Below, piece after piece: positions 23,482 through 31,271 of a stretch of DNA of 64,000 nucleotides. The stretch's first letter is position 1; every line of letters begins with the position of its first letter. The notes below the pieces were generated by a model that was not told where the DNA came from, made no database searches, and saw only the letters and a program-made list of their open reading frames with translations. Made by a program: the position numbers and the translations under genes. Where the stretch lies: contig CAWBUD010000002.1 of NCBI GenBank assembly GCA_963791945.1, forward strand, positions 62,001 to 126,000, written 5' to 3'. The stretch comes from PALSA-1003 sp963791945. GTDB taxonomy: Bacteria > Pseudomonadota > Gammaproteobacteria > Burkholderiales > Casimicrobiaceae.

Positions 23482-24260
23482 AACTGAAAGACAAGACCTG
23501 CATCATTACCGGCGCCGCCAGCGGCATTGGCAAGGAGATCGCGCTGACGTTCGCCCGGGAAGGCGGCAAGATCGCCATCGCTGATCTCGACGGGGACGCG
23601 GCGCACGCGACGGCAACGGAGATTGGGGCGACCGGCGCATCGGCGATGGGCGTCGCGATGGATGTCGTCGACGAGGAGCAGGTCAACGCCGGCGTCGACG
23701 AAGTCGTGCGCGCTTGGGGCGGCGTCGATGTGCTGGTGAGCAACGCGGGGATCCAGATCATTCATCCGCTGGAAGCGTTCCCTTTCGCCGACTGGAAACG
23801 GCTGTTGGCGATCCACCTCGACGGGGCCTTTCTAACCACCAAGGCGTGTCTGCCCCACATGTATGCCTCCGGTCGCGGTGGTAGCGTCATCTACATGGGC
23901 TCGGTGCACTCCAAGGAAGCCTCCGTGCTGAAGGCGCCGTATGTTACTGCCAAACATGGCCTCATCGGGTTGGCGGAGGTCGTCGCCAAGGAGGGCGCCC
24001 CACATGGCGTGCGCGCCAATGTCATCTGTCCCGGGTTCGTGCGCACACCCTTGGTGGATAAGCAGATCCCCGAGCAGGCCAAGGCCCTCGGCATCTCCGA
24101 AGCGGAAGTCATCAAGAATGTCATGCTGAAGGACACGGTGGATGGCGAATTTACAACCACGCAGGACGTGGCCGCGGTCGCGTTGCTGTTTGCGAGCTTT
24201 CCGTCCAATGCGTTGACCGGCCAGTCGCTGGTGGTCAGCCACGGCTGGTTCATGCAATAG
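23478..24260 (+). CDS. 3-hydroxybutyrate dehydrogenase (SDR)
   Basis: The 260-residue short-chain dehydrogenase interconverts 3-hydroxybutyrate and acetoacetate with NAD. The cofactor loop is GAASGIGKEIA near 12-22, and SNAGIQ lies near 90. The catalytic serine is in YMGSVHS and the Tyr/Lys pair in YVTAKHG. The segment VDKQIPEQAKALGISEAEV is specific to 3-hydroxybutyrate dehydrogenases within this large family, which makes the substrate call stronger than usual. The start overlaps the decarboxylase stop. It is the last intact gene of the patatin operon. Confidence 0.93.
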   Translation: MKLKDKTCIITGAASGIGKEIALTFAREGGKIAIADLDGDAAHATATEIGATGASAMGVAMDVVDEEQVNAGVDEVVRAWGGVDVLVSNAGIQIIHPLEAFPFADWKRLLAIHLDGAFLTTKACLPHMYASGRGGSVIYMGSVHSKEASVLKAPYVTAKHGLIGLAEVVAKEGAPHGVRANVICPGFVRTPLVDKQIPEQAKALGISEAEVIKNVMLKDTVDGEFTTTQDVAAVALLFASFPSNALTGQSLVVSHGWFMQ

Positions 24261-24271
24261 GAGCGCTAATC

Positions 24272-24427
24272 ATGAGCTACTACATCGCTTGCAAGACGGC
24301 GCTGCCGTTCGACGTTGCCCTCGCCCGCGTCCGGGAGACGCTAGCCACCGAGGGCTTTGCAATCGCGTCGATCGTCCTGCTGCGGTCGCCGCGATCGGAG
24401 CGGAGGAATCGATTCGCTGCCCCGTAA
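24272..24427 (+). pseudogene. N-terminal fragment of a DUF302 protein
   Basis: The frame starts with MSYYIACKTALPFDVALARV and RETLATEGFAIASI, the usual opening of DUF302 proteins. After about 36 residues the similarity ends and the frame stops at residue 51; the family is about 130 residues. AGGAG lies 8 bases before the ATG, and the gene follows the dehydrogenase by 11 bases. I read it as the former fourth gene of the operon, cut off about 100 bases before the tRNA-Ser gene. Confidence 0.7.
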
Positions 24428-24528
24428 CCGGCATCCGGGTACCGGGCTGGAGCACGGAGGAGCGCGATCGCGTGTGCAGCGCCTCAGCAGCTGCCATCAG
24501 CGTCAGACGGTGTTGATTTAGGGGCAAT

Positions 24529-24618
24529 TGGCGGATGGGGTGGGATTCGAACCCACGAGGGACTCGCGCCCCTGCCGGTTTTCAAGACCGGTGCCTTCAA
24601 CCGCTCGGCCACCCATCC
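24529..24618 (-). tRNA. tRNA-Ser(UGA)
   Basis: Read on the minus strand, the acceptor stem GGATGGG (24618-24612) pairs with CCCATCC (24539-24533), followed by discriminator G and an encoded CCA. The anticodon loop CTTGAAA gives anticodon TGA (24584-24582). The T-arm contains GGTTCGAATCC, and a long variable arm is present as expected for serine. The 3' end faces the accessory region at lower coordinates. Confidence 0.96.
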
Positions 24619-24657
24619 GTTTCCTGCCGGTTTTGGCTCGCCCGGCAGCCGGCGCAG

Positions 24658-24663
24658 ATCATA
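24658..24663 (-). promoter_or_regulatory. Extended -10 box for tRNA-Ser
   Basis: On the minus strand TGC-TATGAT forms an extended -10 about 40 bases before the tRNA 5' end, leaving room for a processed leader. I do not see a good -35. Confidence 0.45.
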
Positions 24664-24755
24664 GCACTCACCCCGGAAGACCCCATTGAAACTTGGGGGA
24701 TTTCTGCTAGTCTAAGAGCCCTCAGAAGGACGACTTCGTCCGCAAAGGAAACACC

Positions 24756-25487
24756 ATGGCAAGCGAACTCGAACCGGTCCGGATCGACCCGCAATCGCGC
24801 TGGACCATGCCCGCGCAGTCGGCCGACCAGGTCGTCGTCGCGGCGCCGAACAAGGTACTGCGCAACACGTACTGGCTGCTGGCGCTGTCGATGCTGCCGA
24901 CGATCGCCGGCGCCTACGTCGGCATGGCGATCAACTTCGCGGCGTTCTTCAGGACCTCTCCGGTCATGGCGCCGCTGCTGATGCTCGCCGCGATGATCGG
25001 GTCGCTGTTCATCGTGGCGGCGCTCCGCAACAGCGGCTGGGGCGTCGTGGCGGTGTTCGGCTTTACGTTCATCGCCGGCATTTCGCTCACGCCGACGCTC
25101 TATTACGCGGCGGGCCTCCGGAACGGCGGGCAGCTCATCGGCCTCGCGGCCGGGATGACGGCAGCGGTGTTTTTCGTGATGGCGACGATCGCCACCGTCT
25201 CGAAGCGGGATTTCAGCTTCCTCGGCAAGTTCCTGTTCGTCGGTCTGGTTCTGATCATCATCGCTTCGCTCGCCAACCTGTTCTTCCAGGTGCCGGCGCT
25301 CGCGGTGACGATTTCGGCGATCGCGGTATTCATCTTCTCGCTCTATCTGCTGTATCACGTGAGCCAGATCGTCCGCGGTGGCGAGACGAACTACATCATG
25401 GCCACGGTCAGCCTGTTCCTGGACATCCTCAATCTGTTCCTGAGCCTGCTGAACCTGCTCATGATGTTCTCGGGCCAGCGCAACTGA
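24756..25487 (+). CDS. Bax inhibitor-1/YccA family membrane protein
   Basis: The 243-residue protein has about 35 soluble N-terminal residues (including RWTMPAQSADQVVVAAPNK) and then seven predicted membrane helices. The opening VLRNTYWLLALSMLPTIAGA and the central FGFTFIAGISLTPTL are characteristic of BI-1/YccA proteins. Members act as pH-sensitive calcium leak channels or modulate the FtsH protease in the inner membrane. A GGAAAC sequence sits just before the ATG. A strong terminator follows, shared with the convergent gene. Confidence 0.9.
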   Translation: MASELEPVRIDPQSRWTMPAQSADQVVVAAPNKVLRNTYWLLALSMLPTIAGAYVGMAINFAAFFRTSPVMAPLLMLAAMIGSLFIVAALRNSGWGVVAVFGFTFIAGISLTPTLYYAAGLRNGGQLIGLAAGMTAAVFFVMATIATVSKRDFSFLGKFLFVGLVLIIIASLANLFFQVPALAVTISAIAVFIFSLYLLYHVSQIVRGGETNYIMATVSLFLDILNLFLSLLNLLMMFSGQRN

Positions 25488-25509
25488 AGCGCGGGCCTCT
25501 GGGCGCGAA

Positions 25510-25533
25510 GGGCGGCTTCGGCCGCCCTTTTTT
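25510..25533. terminator. Intrinsic terminator between convergent genes
   Basis: GGGCGGC-TTCG-GCCGCCC is followed by six Ts. It serves the BI-1 gene on the plus strand, and the stem could also help the minus-strand gene ending at 25541. Confidence 0.9.
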
Positions 25534-25540
25534 CTTCGGC

Positions 25541-26854
25541 TCAGTCGCGCGTGAACAAGGCGATCGATTCGACGTGCGCGGTGTGCGGGAACATGTTCGC
25601 CACCCCGGCGGCGGCGAGTGCGTACCCGTGCTGGCGGACGAGCACCGCCGCGTCGCGGGCCAGCGTCGCCGGGTTGCAAGACACGTAGACGATGCGTCCG
25701 AGGCGCTCGTCCGGCAGCGCCTTGACGAGCGCGATGGCGCCCTCACGCGGCGGATCGAGGAGCGCCTTGTCGAGCGCACCGAGCGCCTGGATGCTCGAGG
25801 CCGTCACGGCGGACAGGTCGGCGACTGTGAAGCGTGCCCGGTCGGAGAGTCCGTTGGCGACCGCATTCGCCTCGGCGCGCCGGACGAGCTCGCCGCTTCC
25901 CTCGACGCCGATCACGTTCGAGCCGCGGCGAGCAATGGGCAGGGTGAAGTTGCCGACCCCGCAGAAGAAGTCCGCGATCGCTTCCCCGGACTGGGGCTCG
26001 AGCAGCGCGATCGCACGCCGCACCAGCATCCGGTTCATGCTCGCGTTGACCTGGGTGAAGTCGGTCGGGGCGAAGTCGATGCTCACGCCGAATTCAGGCA
26101 GGGCATAGGCCAGGCGCCTCGCCGGCGGCCGCAGCGGATGCACGCTCGCAGGGCCCTGCGGCTGGAGATAGAGGTCGACGCCGTGCCTGTCCGCGAATTC
26201 GCACAGCAGGCGCTCGTCGGCAGGATTCAGCGGCGCGAGATGCCGCAGAACGAGGGCGTCCACCGGTTCGCCGTCGGATGCCTGATCGCCGATCGCGAGC
26301 TCGATTTGCGGGAGGCGATTGCGAATCGACAGCGCCTGGATGAGCGAGCGCAGCTCGGGCAGGAGCGCCGAGATCCGCGGCGGGATCACGAGGCAGCAGG
26401 TCATATCGGCCACGAAGCTCGACTTTCGCTCATGGAAACCGACGAGCACGCCGCCCTTGCTCGGCACGTCGCGCACCGACAGCCGCGCGCGATGCCTGTA
26501 GCCCCAGGGCATGCCGTGGATCGGCGGCAGGAGCACGTCGGGGCACACCCGGCCGATGTGCCATAGCGCGTCCTCGAGCACGCGCTGCTTGACGGCGACC
26601 TGCGCCGCCGGCTCGAGATGCTGCAGGCTGCAGCCGCCGCAGATACCGAAATGGGGGCAGGACGGCGTCGCGCGCGCCGGACTCGCGGCGACGATCTCGG
26701 TCATCCGCGCGAGCTCGTAGCTGGGTTTGCGGCGGAGCACTTCGACGGCGACCCGCTCGCCGATCAGCGCGCCCTCGACGAACATCGCCTTGCCGTCGAC
26801 GCGTGCGACCCCGCGGCCTTCCTGATCGAGTGCGGTGATGACGACGGTATCCAT
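25541..26854 (-). CDS. rlmD: 23S rRNA (uracil-1939-C5)-methyltransferase
   Basis: The 437-residue enzyme methylates uracil 1939 of 23S rRNA. An N-terminal TRAM domain (about 1-55) precedes an iron-sulfur motif, CPHFGICGGC. The methyltransferase domain has the SAM-binding DFFCGVGNFTLPIA, the DPPREG motif, and the catalytic cysteine in VSCNPATLARD. The frame is open upstream to 27049, but the ATG at 26854 begins the TRAM domain (VITALDQEGRGVARVDGKA). It is divergent from tsaB. Confidence 0.93.
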   Translation of the reverse strand: MDTVVITALDQEGRGVARVDGKAMFVEGALIGERVAVEVLRRKPSYELARMTEIVAASPARATPSCPHFGICGGCSLQHLEPAAQVAVKQRVLEDALWHIGRVCPDVLLPPIHGMPWGYRHRARLSVRDVPSKGGVLVGFHERKSSFVADMTCCLVIPPRISALLPELRSLIQALSIRNRLPQIELAIGDQASDGEPVDALVLRHLAPLNPADERLLCEFADRHGVDLYLQPQGPASVHPLRPPARRLAYALPEFGVSIDFAPTDFTQVNASMNRMLVRRAIALLEPQSGEAIADFFCGVGNFTLPIARRGSNVIGVEGSGELVRRAEANAVANGLSDRARFTVADLSAVTASSIQALGALDKALLDPPREGAIALVKALPDERLGRIVYVSCNPATLARDAAVLVRQHGYALAAAGVANMFPHTAHVESIALFTRD

Positions 26855-26951
26855 GATCCCGGCCGATCGCGGCGACGTCGAACGGCAAACGCAAGCTTCC
26901 CGACCGACTGGAGCGAGGAAAAGCGGTCTCATTGTACCGGTTCGACGCTCG

Positions 26952-26979
26952 GTGACCTCGCGTGCAGCCGGGTTAAAAT
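26952..26979 (+). promoter_or_regulatory. Predicted promoter of tsaB
   Basis: GTGACC (26952-26957) and TAAAAT (26974-26979) are 16 bases apart. Transcription would start close to 26986, which is the ATG of tsaB, so the message may lack a leader. Confidence 0.5.
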
Positions 26980-26985
26980 CGCACG

Positions 26986-27681
26986 ATGCGGATCCTTGCA
27001 TTCGACACGTCGACCGAAGCCTGCGCGGTGGCGCTGGGCGACGGCGCACATTGGGCCGAGCGTACGGAGCATGCCGGCTCGCGACACTCTGAATTGCTCC
27101 TGCCGATGATCCGTGCGCTCCTCACCGAGGCGGGAGTCGCGCTGCGCGAGCTCGACGGCATCGCTTTCGGCGCAGGTCCAGGATCCTTCACGGGGCTGCG
27201 GATCGCCTGCGGCGTCGCGCAGGGCCTTAGCCTGGGCACCGATCTGCCGCTGGTGGCGGTTTCGTCACTCGAGGCGATGGCGCAGGCCGCTAGCGCTGCA
27301 CACGGCTGGACGCGCGTCGCGACCGCGCTGGACGCTCGCATGCACGAGGTCTACTTCGCCGCGTTCGAACGCGACGGCGCGCGGTGGGAGGCCCGCGTCG
27401 AGCCGTGCGTACTGCGGCCGGACGAAGTGCCCCTGCTCGACGGTCGCTGGTCCGGCGCGGGCAACGGCTTCGCCGCCTATCCGGCACTGGCCGAGCGGCT
27501 CGCCGACGCTCTCGACGCCTTCGACGAAGGAACGCTGCCGACGGCCGTCGCAATCGGCAGCCTCGCGCTGGCGCGATTTGCCGCTGGCGCGGGCATGGCG
27601 GCGCGCGAGGCTGCGCCTCTCTACGTCCGTCATCGCGTCGCGCTCACCACCGCGGAAAGAGACGCGGGGCGGACGCTGTGA
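26986..27681 (+). CDS. tsaB: tRNA threonylcarbamoyladenosine biosynthesis protein TsaB
   Basis: The 231-residue protein is the TsaB partner of TsaD in making the t6A modification at position 37 of ANN-decoding tRNAs. The N-terminal MRILAFDTSTEACAVAL is the ASKHA-fold phosphate-binding start. GSRHSELLLPMI and GAGPGSFTGLRI follow, as in all TsaB proteins. Its TGA overlaps the GTG start of rimI. No ribosome-binding site is visible, in keeping with a leaderless message. Confidence 0.93.
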   Translation: MRILAFDTSTEACAVALGDGAHWAERTEHAGSRHSELLLPMIRALLTEAGVALRELDGIAFGAGPGSFTGLRIACGVAQGLSLGTDLPLVAVSSLEAMAQAASAAHGWTRVATALDARMHEVYFAAFERDGARWEARVEPCVLRPDEVPLLDGRWSGAGNGFAAYPALAERLADALDAFDEGTLPTAVAIGSLALARFAAGAGMAAREAAPLYVRHRVALTTAERDAGRTL

Positions 27682-28166
27682 ACGCGACGCTCGCCCGCGA
27701 CCTGCATCCCGCGATGGTGCTGTGGCGGCCGCTCGCGGAAGGCGACATCGACGAAGTCGCCGCGCTCGAGCGCGAATCTCACGCGGCTCCCTGGACGGCG
27801 GGTAATTTTCGCGACGCGCTCGCGGCTGGCTACGGGATGACGGTCGGCGTGGCCGACGATGCGATCGTCGCCTATGGCGTGCTGCTGTTCGCGCCCGGCG
27901 AGGCGCAGGTGCTCAATCTCACCGTCGCGCCCGCGGCGCGCCGGCGGCGTCTGGGCCGGACGCTGCTGCGGCGTTTCCTGGCCGACGCGAAGGTCCGCGG
28001 CGCCGCGCAGTGCTTCCTCGAAGTGCGAGTGTCGAACCTGCCCGCCATCGGGCTGTACGGCGGCGAGGGCTTCGCGCCGATCGCCCGGAGGATCGGTTAC
28101 TACCCTGCGGGCGGCGACGCCCGCGAGGACGCGCTGGTGATGCGCAAGTCGCTTTCCGAGGCGTGA
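27678..28166 (+). CDS. rimI: Ribosomal protein S18 alanine N-acetyltransferase
   Basis: The 162-residue GNAT protein would acetylate the N-terminal alanine of ribosomal protein S18. The acetyl-CoA loop lies in NLTVAPAARRRRLGRTLL, and EVRVSNLPAIGLYGGEGFAP with RRIGYYPAGG matches RimI. The GTG at 27678 overlaps the tsaB stop. The longer open frame upstream lies within tsaB and is not used. An ATG at 27714 would be an alternative start. The order tsaB-rimI-uracil glycosylase is common in betaproteobacteria. Confidence 0.9.
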   Translation: MNATLARDLHPAMVLWRPLAEGDIDEVAALERESHAAPWTAGNFRDALAAGYGMTVGVADDAIVAYGVLLFAPGEAQVLNLTVAPAARRRRLGRTLLRRFLADAKVRGAAQCFLEVRVSNLPAIGLYGGEGFAPIARRIGYYPAGGDAREDALVMRKSLSEA

Positions 28167-28167
28167 C

Positions 28168-28956
28168 GTGGCGGCCCGCGTCGAAATCCTGCGCGAGCTC
28201 GGACTGCTGCCGCTCTGGCGGCTGCGCGACAGGCGCATCGCGCAGGTGGCCCCCACGGAAGCGAACGAGCCGCCGCCGGCTGCAGAGATCATGCCGGCGA
28301 ACGAACGCTCCCGGATCGAGCCCACCGATCGCCTGCAGCGGATCGCGACGCTCGACTGGCAGACGTTCGCCGCCGACGTCGATGCATGCACCGCCTGCGG
28401 CCTTTGCCGCACGCGCAACAAGTCGGTGCCGGGCGTCGGCGATGCGCGCGCGCAATGGCTCTTCGTCGGCGAGGCGCCGGGCGCGGACGAAGACGCGAAA
28501 GGCGAGCCGTTCGTCGGACAGGCGGGACGGTTGCTCGACAGCATGCTCGCCGCGCTCGGCATGCGGCGCGGCGACAACGTGTATATCGCGAACGTGCTCA
28601 AGTGCCGACCGCCCGGAAACCGCACGCCCGCGCCGTTGGAGGTCGAGGCGTGCCGCCCTTATCTCGACCGGCAGATCGCGCTCATCGGTCCGCGCATCAT
28701 CGTCGCGCTGGGAAAGAGCGCGGCCACGACGCTGCTCAACGTCGACGCGTCCATCGCGAGCCTGCGCGGGCGCGTCCATCGCTATCAGGGCGTGCCGCTG
28801 GTGGTGACCTACCATCCTGCGTACCTGCTGCGTAACTTGCCGGATAAAGCGAAGGCGTGGGAAGATTTGTGCCTCGCTCGGGCGACGCTGCGCCGCCTGC
28901 AGGACGGAGGCGACAGGACTCTCCCCTTGCAAACCGCCGGCGCAGGCCCAAGTTGA
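28168..28956 (+). CDS. Family 4 uracil-DNA glycosylase (iron-sulfur)
   Basis: The 262-residue enzyme removes uracil from DNA. About 70 variable residues precede the catalytic domain. The first iron-sulfur ligands are in CTACGLCRTR, the catalytic/binding motif is GEAPGADEDAKGEPFVG, further cysteines lie in NVLKCRPPGN and EACRP, and the HPAYLLR motif is near the end. These are the hallmarks of UdgA-type family 4 enzymes. The GTG start at 28168 lies 1 base after the rimI stop, so the three genes form one operon. Confidence 0.92.
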   Translation: MAARVEILRELGLLPLWRLRDRRIAQVAPTEANEPPPAAEIMPANERSRIEPTDRLQRIATLDWQTFAADVDACTACGLCRTRNKSVPGVGDARAQWLFVGEAPGADEDAKGEPFVGQAGRLLDSMLAALGMRRGDNVYIANVLKCRPPGNRTPAPLEVEACRPYLDRQIALIGPRIIVALGKSAATTLLNVDASIASLRGRVHRYQGVPLVVTYHPAYLLRNLPDKAKAWEDLCLARATLRRLQDGGDRTLPLQTAGAGPS

Positions 28957-28960
28957 TGTC

Positions 28961-28982
28961 CCGCGGGTGCGTCCGCCCGCGG
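28961..28982. other. Stem-loop before lemA
   Basis: CCGCGGG and CCCGCGG pair around an 8-base loop without a T-run, directly upstream of the lemA ribosome-binding site. Confidence 0.5.
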
Positions 28983-29005
28983 CCTTCCAAGAAGGGAGAA
29001 CTCCA

Positions 29006-29644
29006 ATGCGCAAGCTCCTAGCTCTCCTGGCCGCCACATTCGCGGCGGCCGTCCTTTCGGGCTGCGGCTACAACGATCTGCAGCGGCAGGACGAGCAGAT
29101 CAAGTCGGCCTGGTCCGAGGTGCTGAACCAGTATCAGCGGCGTGCCGACCTCGTCCCGAACCTGGTGAACACGGTGAAGGGTTACGCGGCCCAGGAAGAG
29201 AGGGTGCTGACCGAGGTGACGAACGCACGCGCCAGCGTCGGCAGCATCAAGGCCACGCCGGAGCTGATCAACGATCCGGAGGCTTTCGCGAAGTTCACGG
29301 CCGCCCAGAGCCAGCTGCAATCCGCGCTGTCGCGGCTGCTGGTGGTGGCGGAGAATTATCCGCAGCTCAAGTCCGACCAGAATTTCCGCGATCTGCAGTC
29401 GCAGCTCGAAGGCACCGAGAATCGCATCACCGTGGCCCGGAACCGCTACATCAAGTCGGTGCAGGAGTACAACACGACGGTGCGTTCCTTCCCGACCAAT
29501 CTCACGGCGATGCTGTTCAAGATGAATGTCAAGCCTAACTTCTCGGTGGAGAACGAGAAGGCCATCAGCGCGCCGCCGACGGTCGACTTCAGCAAGCCCG
29601 CTCCGGCGCCTGCGCCCGCTCCGGCGGCTCCGGCGAACAAGTAG
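29006..29644 (+). CDS. LemA family lipoprotein
   Basis: The 212-residue protein begins with a lipoprotein signal ending in AAVLSGC, then the LemA coiled region (YNDLQRQDEQIKSAWSEVLN, then RRADLVPNLVNTVKGYA). A proline/alanine-rich tail closes it. LemA proteins are membrane-attached helical proteins of unclear function, usually encoded with TPM-domain proteins, as here. The ATG at 29006 has AAGGGAG 8 bases upstream; the GTG at 28967 is less likely. Confidence 0.9.
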   Translation: MRKLLALLAATFAAAVLSGCGYNDLQRQDEQIKSAWSEVLNQYQRRADLVPNLVNTVKGYAAQEERVLTEVTNARASVGSIKATPELINDPEAFAKFTAAQSQLQSALSRLLVVAENYPQLKSDQNFRDLQSQLEGTENRITVARNRYIKSVQEYNTTVRSFPTNLTAMLFKMNVKPNFSVENEKAISAPPTVDFSKPAPAPAPAPAAPANK

Positions 29645-29691
29645 CGGCGTCTGCGCCAACGCGCGTTGAGCATCGTTGCCGAGGCCCCGCT

Positions 29692-29740
29692 CGTGGTGAG
29701 TCCTTCGACGGGGCTTCGGACAGACTTGTCGAACCACGAA
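29692..29740. repeat. Palindromic repeat CGTGGTGAGTCC ... ACCACGAA
   Basis: The ends CGTGGT and ACCACG and the inner TTCGAC and GTCGAA pair with each other. Short repeats of this form are scattered through many betaproteobacterial genomes. It ends 3 bases before the proposed start of the TPM gene. Confidence 0.65.
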
Positions 29741-29743
29741 CCA

Positions 29744-30646
29744 GTGGCGGGACAGCTTCGGTTCGTCGGACGTGTGCTCGCGACTCTGGCGTTGCTCGCC
29801 CTGTCGAGCCTCGCTCCGGGGGTGACCTGGGATCCCCAGCGCGAAGGCACGCAACCCGTTCCGCCGCTCGCCGCGCACGTCACCGACCTCACGGGCACGC
29901 TTTCGGCTTCCGAACGGCAGGCGCTGGAAACGAAGCTCGCCGACTGGGAAGCGAAGACCACGAACCAGCTCGCCGTGCTCATCGTGCCGACCACCAAGCC
30001 CGAAACGATCGAGGAATATTCGATCCGCGTCGCCGAGGCCTGGAAGGTCGGTCAGAAGGGCAAGGACAACGGTGCGATCTTCCTCATCGCCAAGAACGAC
30101 AAGCAGATGCGCATCGAGGTCGGGTACGGTCTCGAGGGAGACCTCACCGACGTCGCCTCGCGCCGCATCATCGGCGACACGGTCGCACCGCTGTTCAGCC
30201 AGGGCAAGTTCGCCGAAGGCATCATCGCAGGCGTCGATCGCATCATCGCCGTCGTCGGCGGCGAGGACACGGCTGCAGTGCCGCCTCCGCGACGCAGCCG
30301 CTCGCACGGATTCGACTTCGGGACGATCGCCCTGATTGCGCTCGTGGTGGTGCCCGCGCTGGGCGCGATCCTGCGCTCGATCTTCGGCAACGTCGGCGGG
30401 TCGCTCGCTGGCGGGGCGATCGTCGGCGGAGCGACCTGGCTTTTCGCGGGCTCGATTCTCTTCGCGATCATCGCCGCGATCGTCGCGCTGGTCGTGATCG
30501 CCTTCGCGTCGTTCGGCGGGCGCGGCGGACCGGGAATGTGGCTTCCGGGCGGAGGCTGGGGCGGAGGGGGCTTCGGTGGCGGTGGCGGCTGGGGCGGGGG
30601 TGGCGGCGGCTTCGGCGGCGGGGGAGCATCCGGAGGATGGCGCTGA
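29744..30646 (+). CDS. TPM-domain membrane protein (YgcG family)
   Basis: From the GTG at 29744 the protein has 300 residues: a signal peptide (QLRFVGRVLATLALLALSSL), the TPM domain at about 38-165 (VTDLTGTLSASERQALETKL through MRIEVGYGLEGDLTD), two membrane segments, and a glycine-rich tail. The family is annotated as a membrane-associated phosphatase-like fold and nearly always accompanies LemA. The frame opens earlier, at 29666, but that extension is made of a dispersed repeat. The start is therefore uncertain. It overlaps or nearly abuts a second TPM gene. Confidence 0.82.
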   Translation: MAGQLRFVGRVLATLALLALSSLAPGVTWDPQREGTQPVPPLAAHVTDLTGTLSASERQALETKLADWEAKTTNQLAVLIVPTTKPETIEEYSIRVAEAWKVGQKGKDNGAIFLIAKNDKQMRIEVGYGLEGDLTDVASRRIIGDTVAPLFSQGKFAEGIIAGVDRIIAVVGGEDTAAVPPPRRSRSHGFDFGTIALIALVVVPALGAILRSIFGNVGGSLAGGAIVGGATWLFAGSILFAIIAAIVALVVIAFASFGGRGGPGMWLPGGGWGGGGFGGGGGWGGGGGGFGGGGASGGWR

Positions 30647-30648
30647 AC

Positions 30649-31164
30649 ATGAACGCGACGAACATCAGCCGACCGCGGCGTCTCGGCCGGCATTTCGTCA
30701 CCGACCACCTGAGCGGCCGCCGCAAATTCTCGGCCAATGGGCTGAAGCGCATCGAGGATGCGCTCGCCGCGGGCGAGCGATTGCACGAAGGGCAGGTGCG
30801 CTTCGTCGTCGAAGCGTCGCTTCCGCTAGCGCAGGTCTTCCGGGGCCTCGAGCCGCGCGCCCGCGCGCTTCAGCTCTTCGGCCAGCTCGGTGTCTGGGAC
30901 ACCGAGCACAACAACGGCGTGCTCGTCTACGTGCTGCTCGCCGATCGGGACGTCGAGATCGTCGCCGATCGCGGCATCAACCGCCGAGTGTCGCAGGACG
31001 CGTGGGACGCGATCTGCCGGGTGATGGAACACGCTTTCGGCGAGGGGCGCTTCGAAGAAGGCGCGATCGATGGCGTGACCGCGATCGGCGAGCTTCTCGC
31101 GCAGCACTTCCCGCGCACGTCGCCGGGCCCGAACGAGCTGCCGGATACGCCGATCGTGTTGTAA
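30649..31164 (+). CDS. Second TPM-domain protein, cytoplasmic type
   Basis: The 171-residue protein has a single TPM domain without a signal peptide or membrane segment. GLKRIEDALAAGERLHEGQV and VWDTEHNNGVLVYVLLADRD are the recognisable parts, and DRGINRRVSQDAWDAICRVM follows. Such short TPM proteins commonly lie third in lemA-TPM-TPM operons. The ATG at 30649 lies 2 bases after the previous stop with GGAGG 12 bases upstream; an ATG at 30637 overlaps the previous gene but leaves no spacing to GGAGG. Confidence 0.82.
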   Translation: MNATNISRPRRLGRHFVTDHLSGRRKFSANGLKRIEDALAAGERLHEGQVRFVVEASLPLAQVFRGLEPRARALQLFGQLGVWDTEHNNGVLVYVLLADRDVEIVADRGINRRVSQDAWDAICRVMEHAFGEGRFEEGAIDGVTAIGELLAQHFPRTSPGPNELPDTPIVL

Positions 31165-31173
31165 CCGAAACCC

Positions 31174-31260
31174 GTAGCCCGGGGTGAGCGCAGCGAACCC
31201 CGGGAGCGACGCAGCATGATCACGATTCCCCGGGGTTCGCTGAGCTCACCGCCGGGCTAC
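31174..31260. repeat. GTAGCCCGGG palindromic repeat, copy 2
   Basis: It starts GTAGCCCGGGGTGAGCGCAG and ends gagctcaccgccgggctac, an 87-base near-palindrome between convergent genes. It could act as a transcription stop in either direction. Confidence 0.85.
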
Positions 31261-31271
31261 AGTCGACCAGG

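Noticed and set aside
24428..24528. Possible C-terminal relic of a DegT-type aminotransferase (CPVTGIRVPGWSTEERDRVC)
   Set aside because: Only about 30 residues with a general pattern; too short to support without a search.
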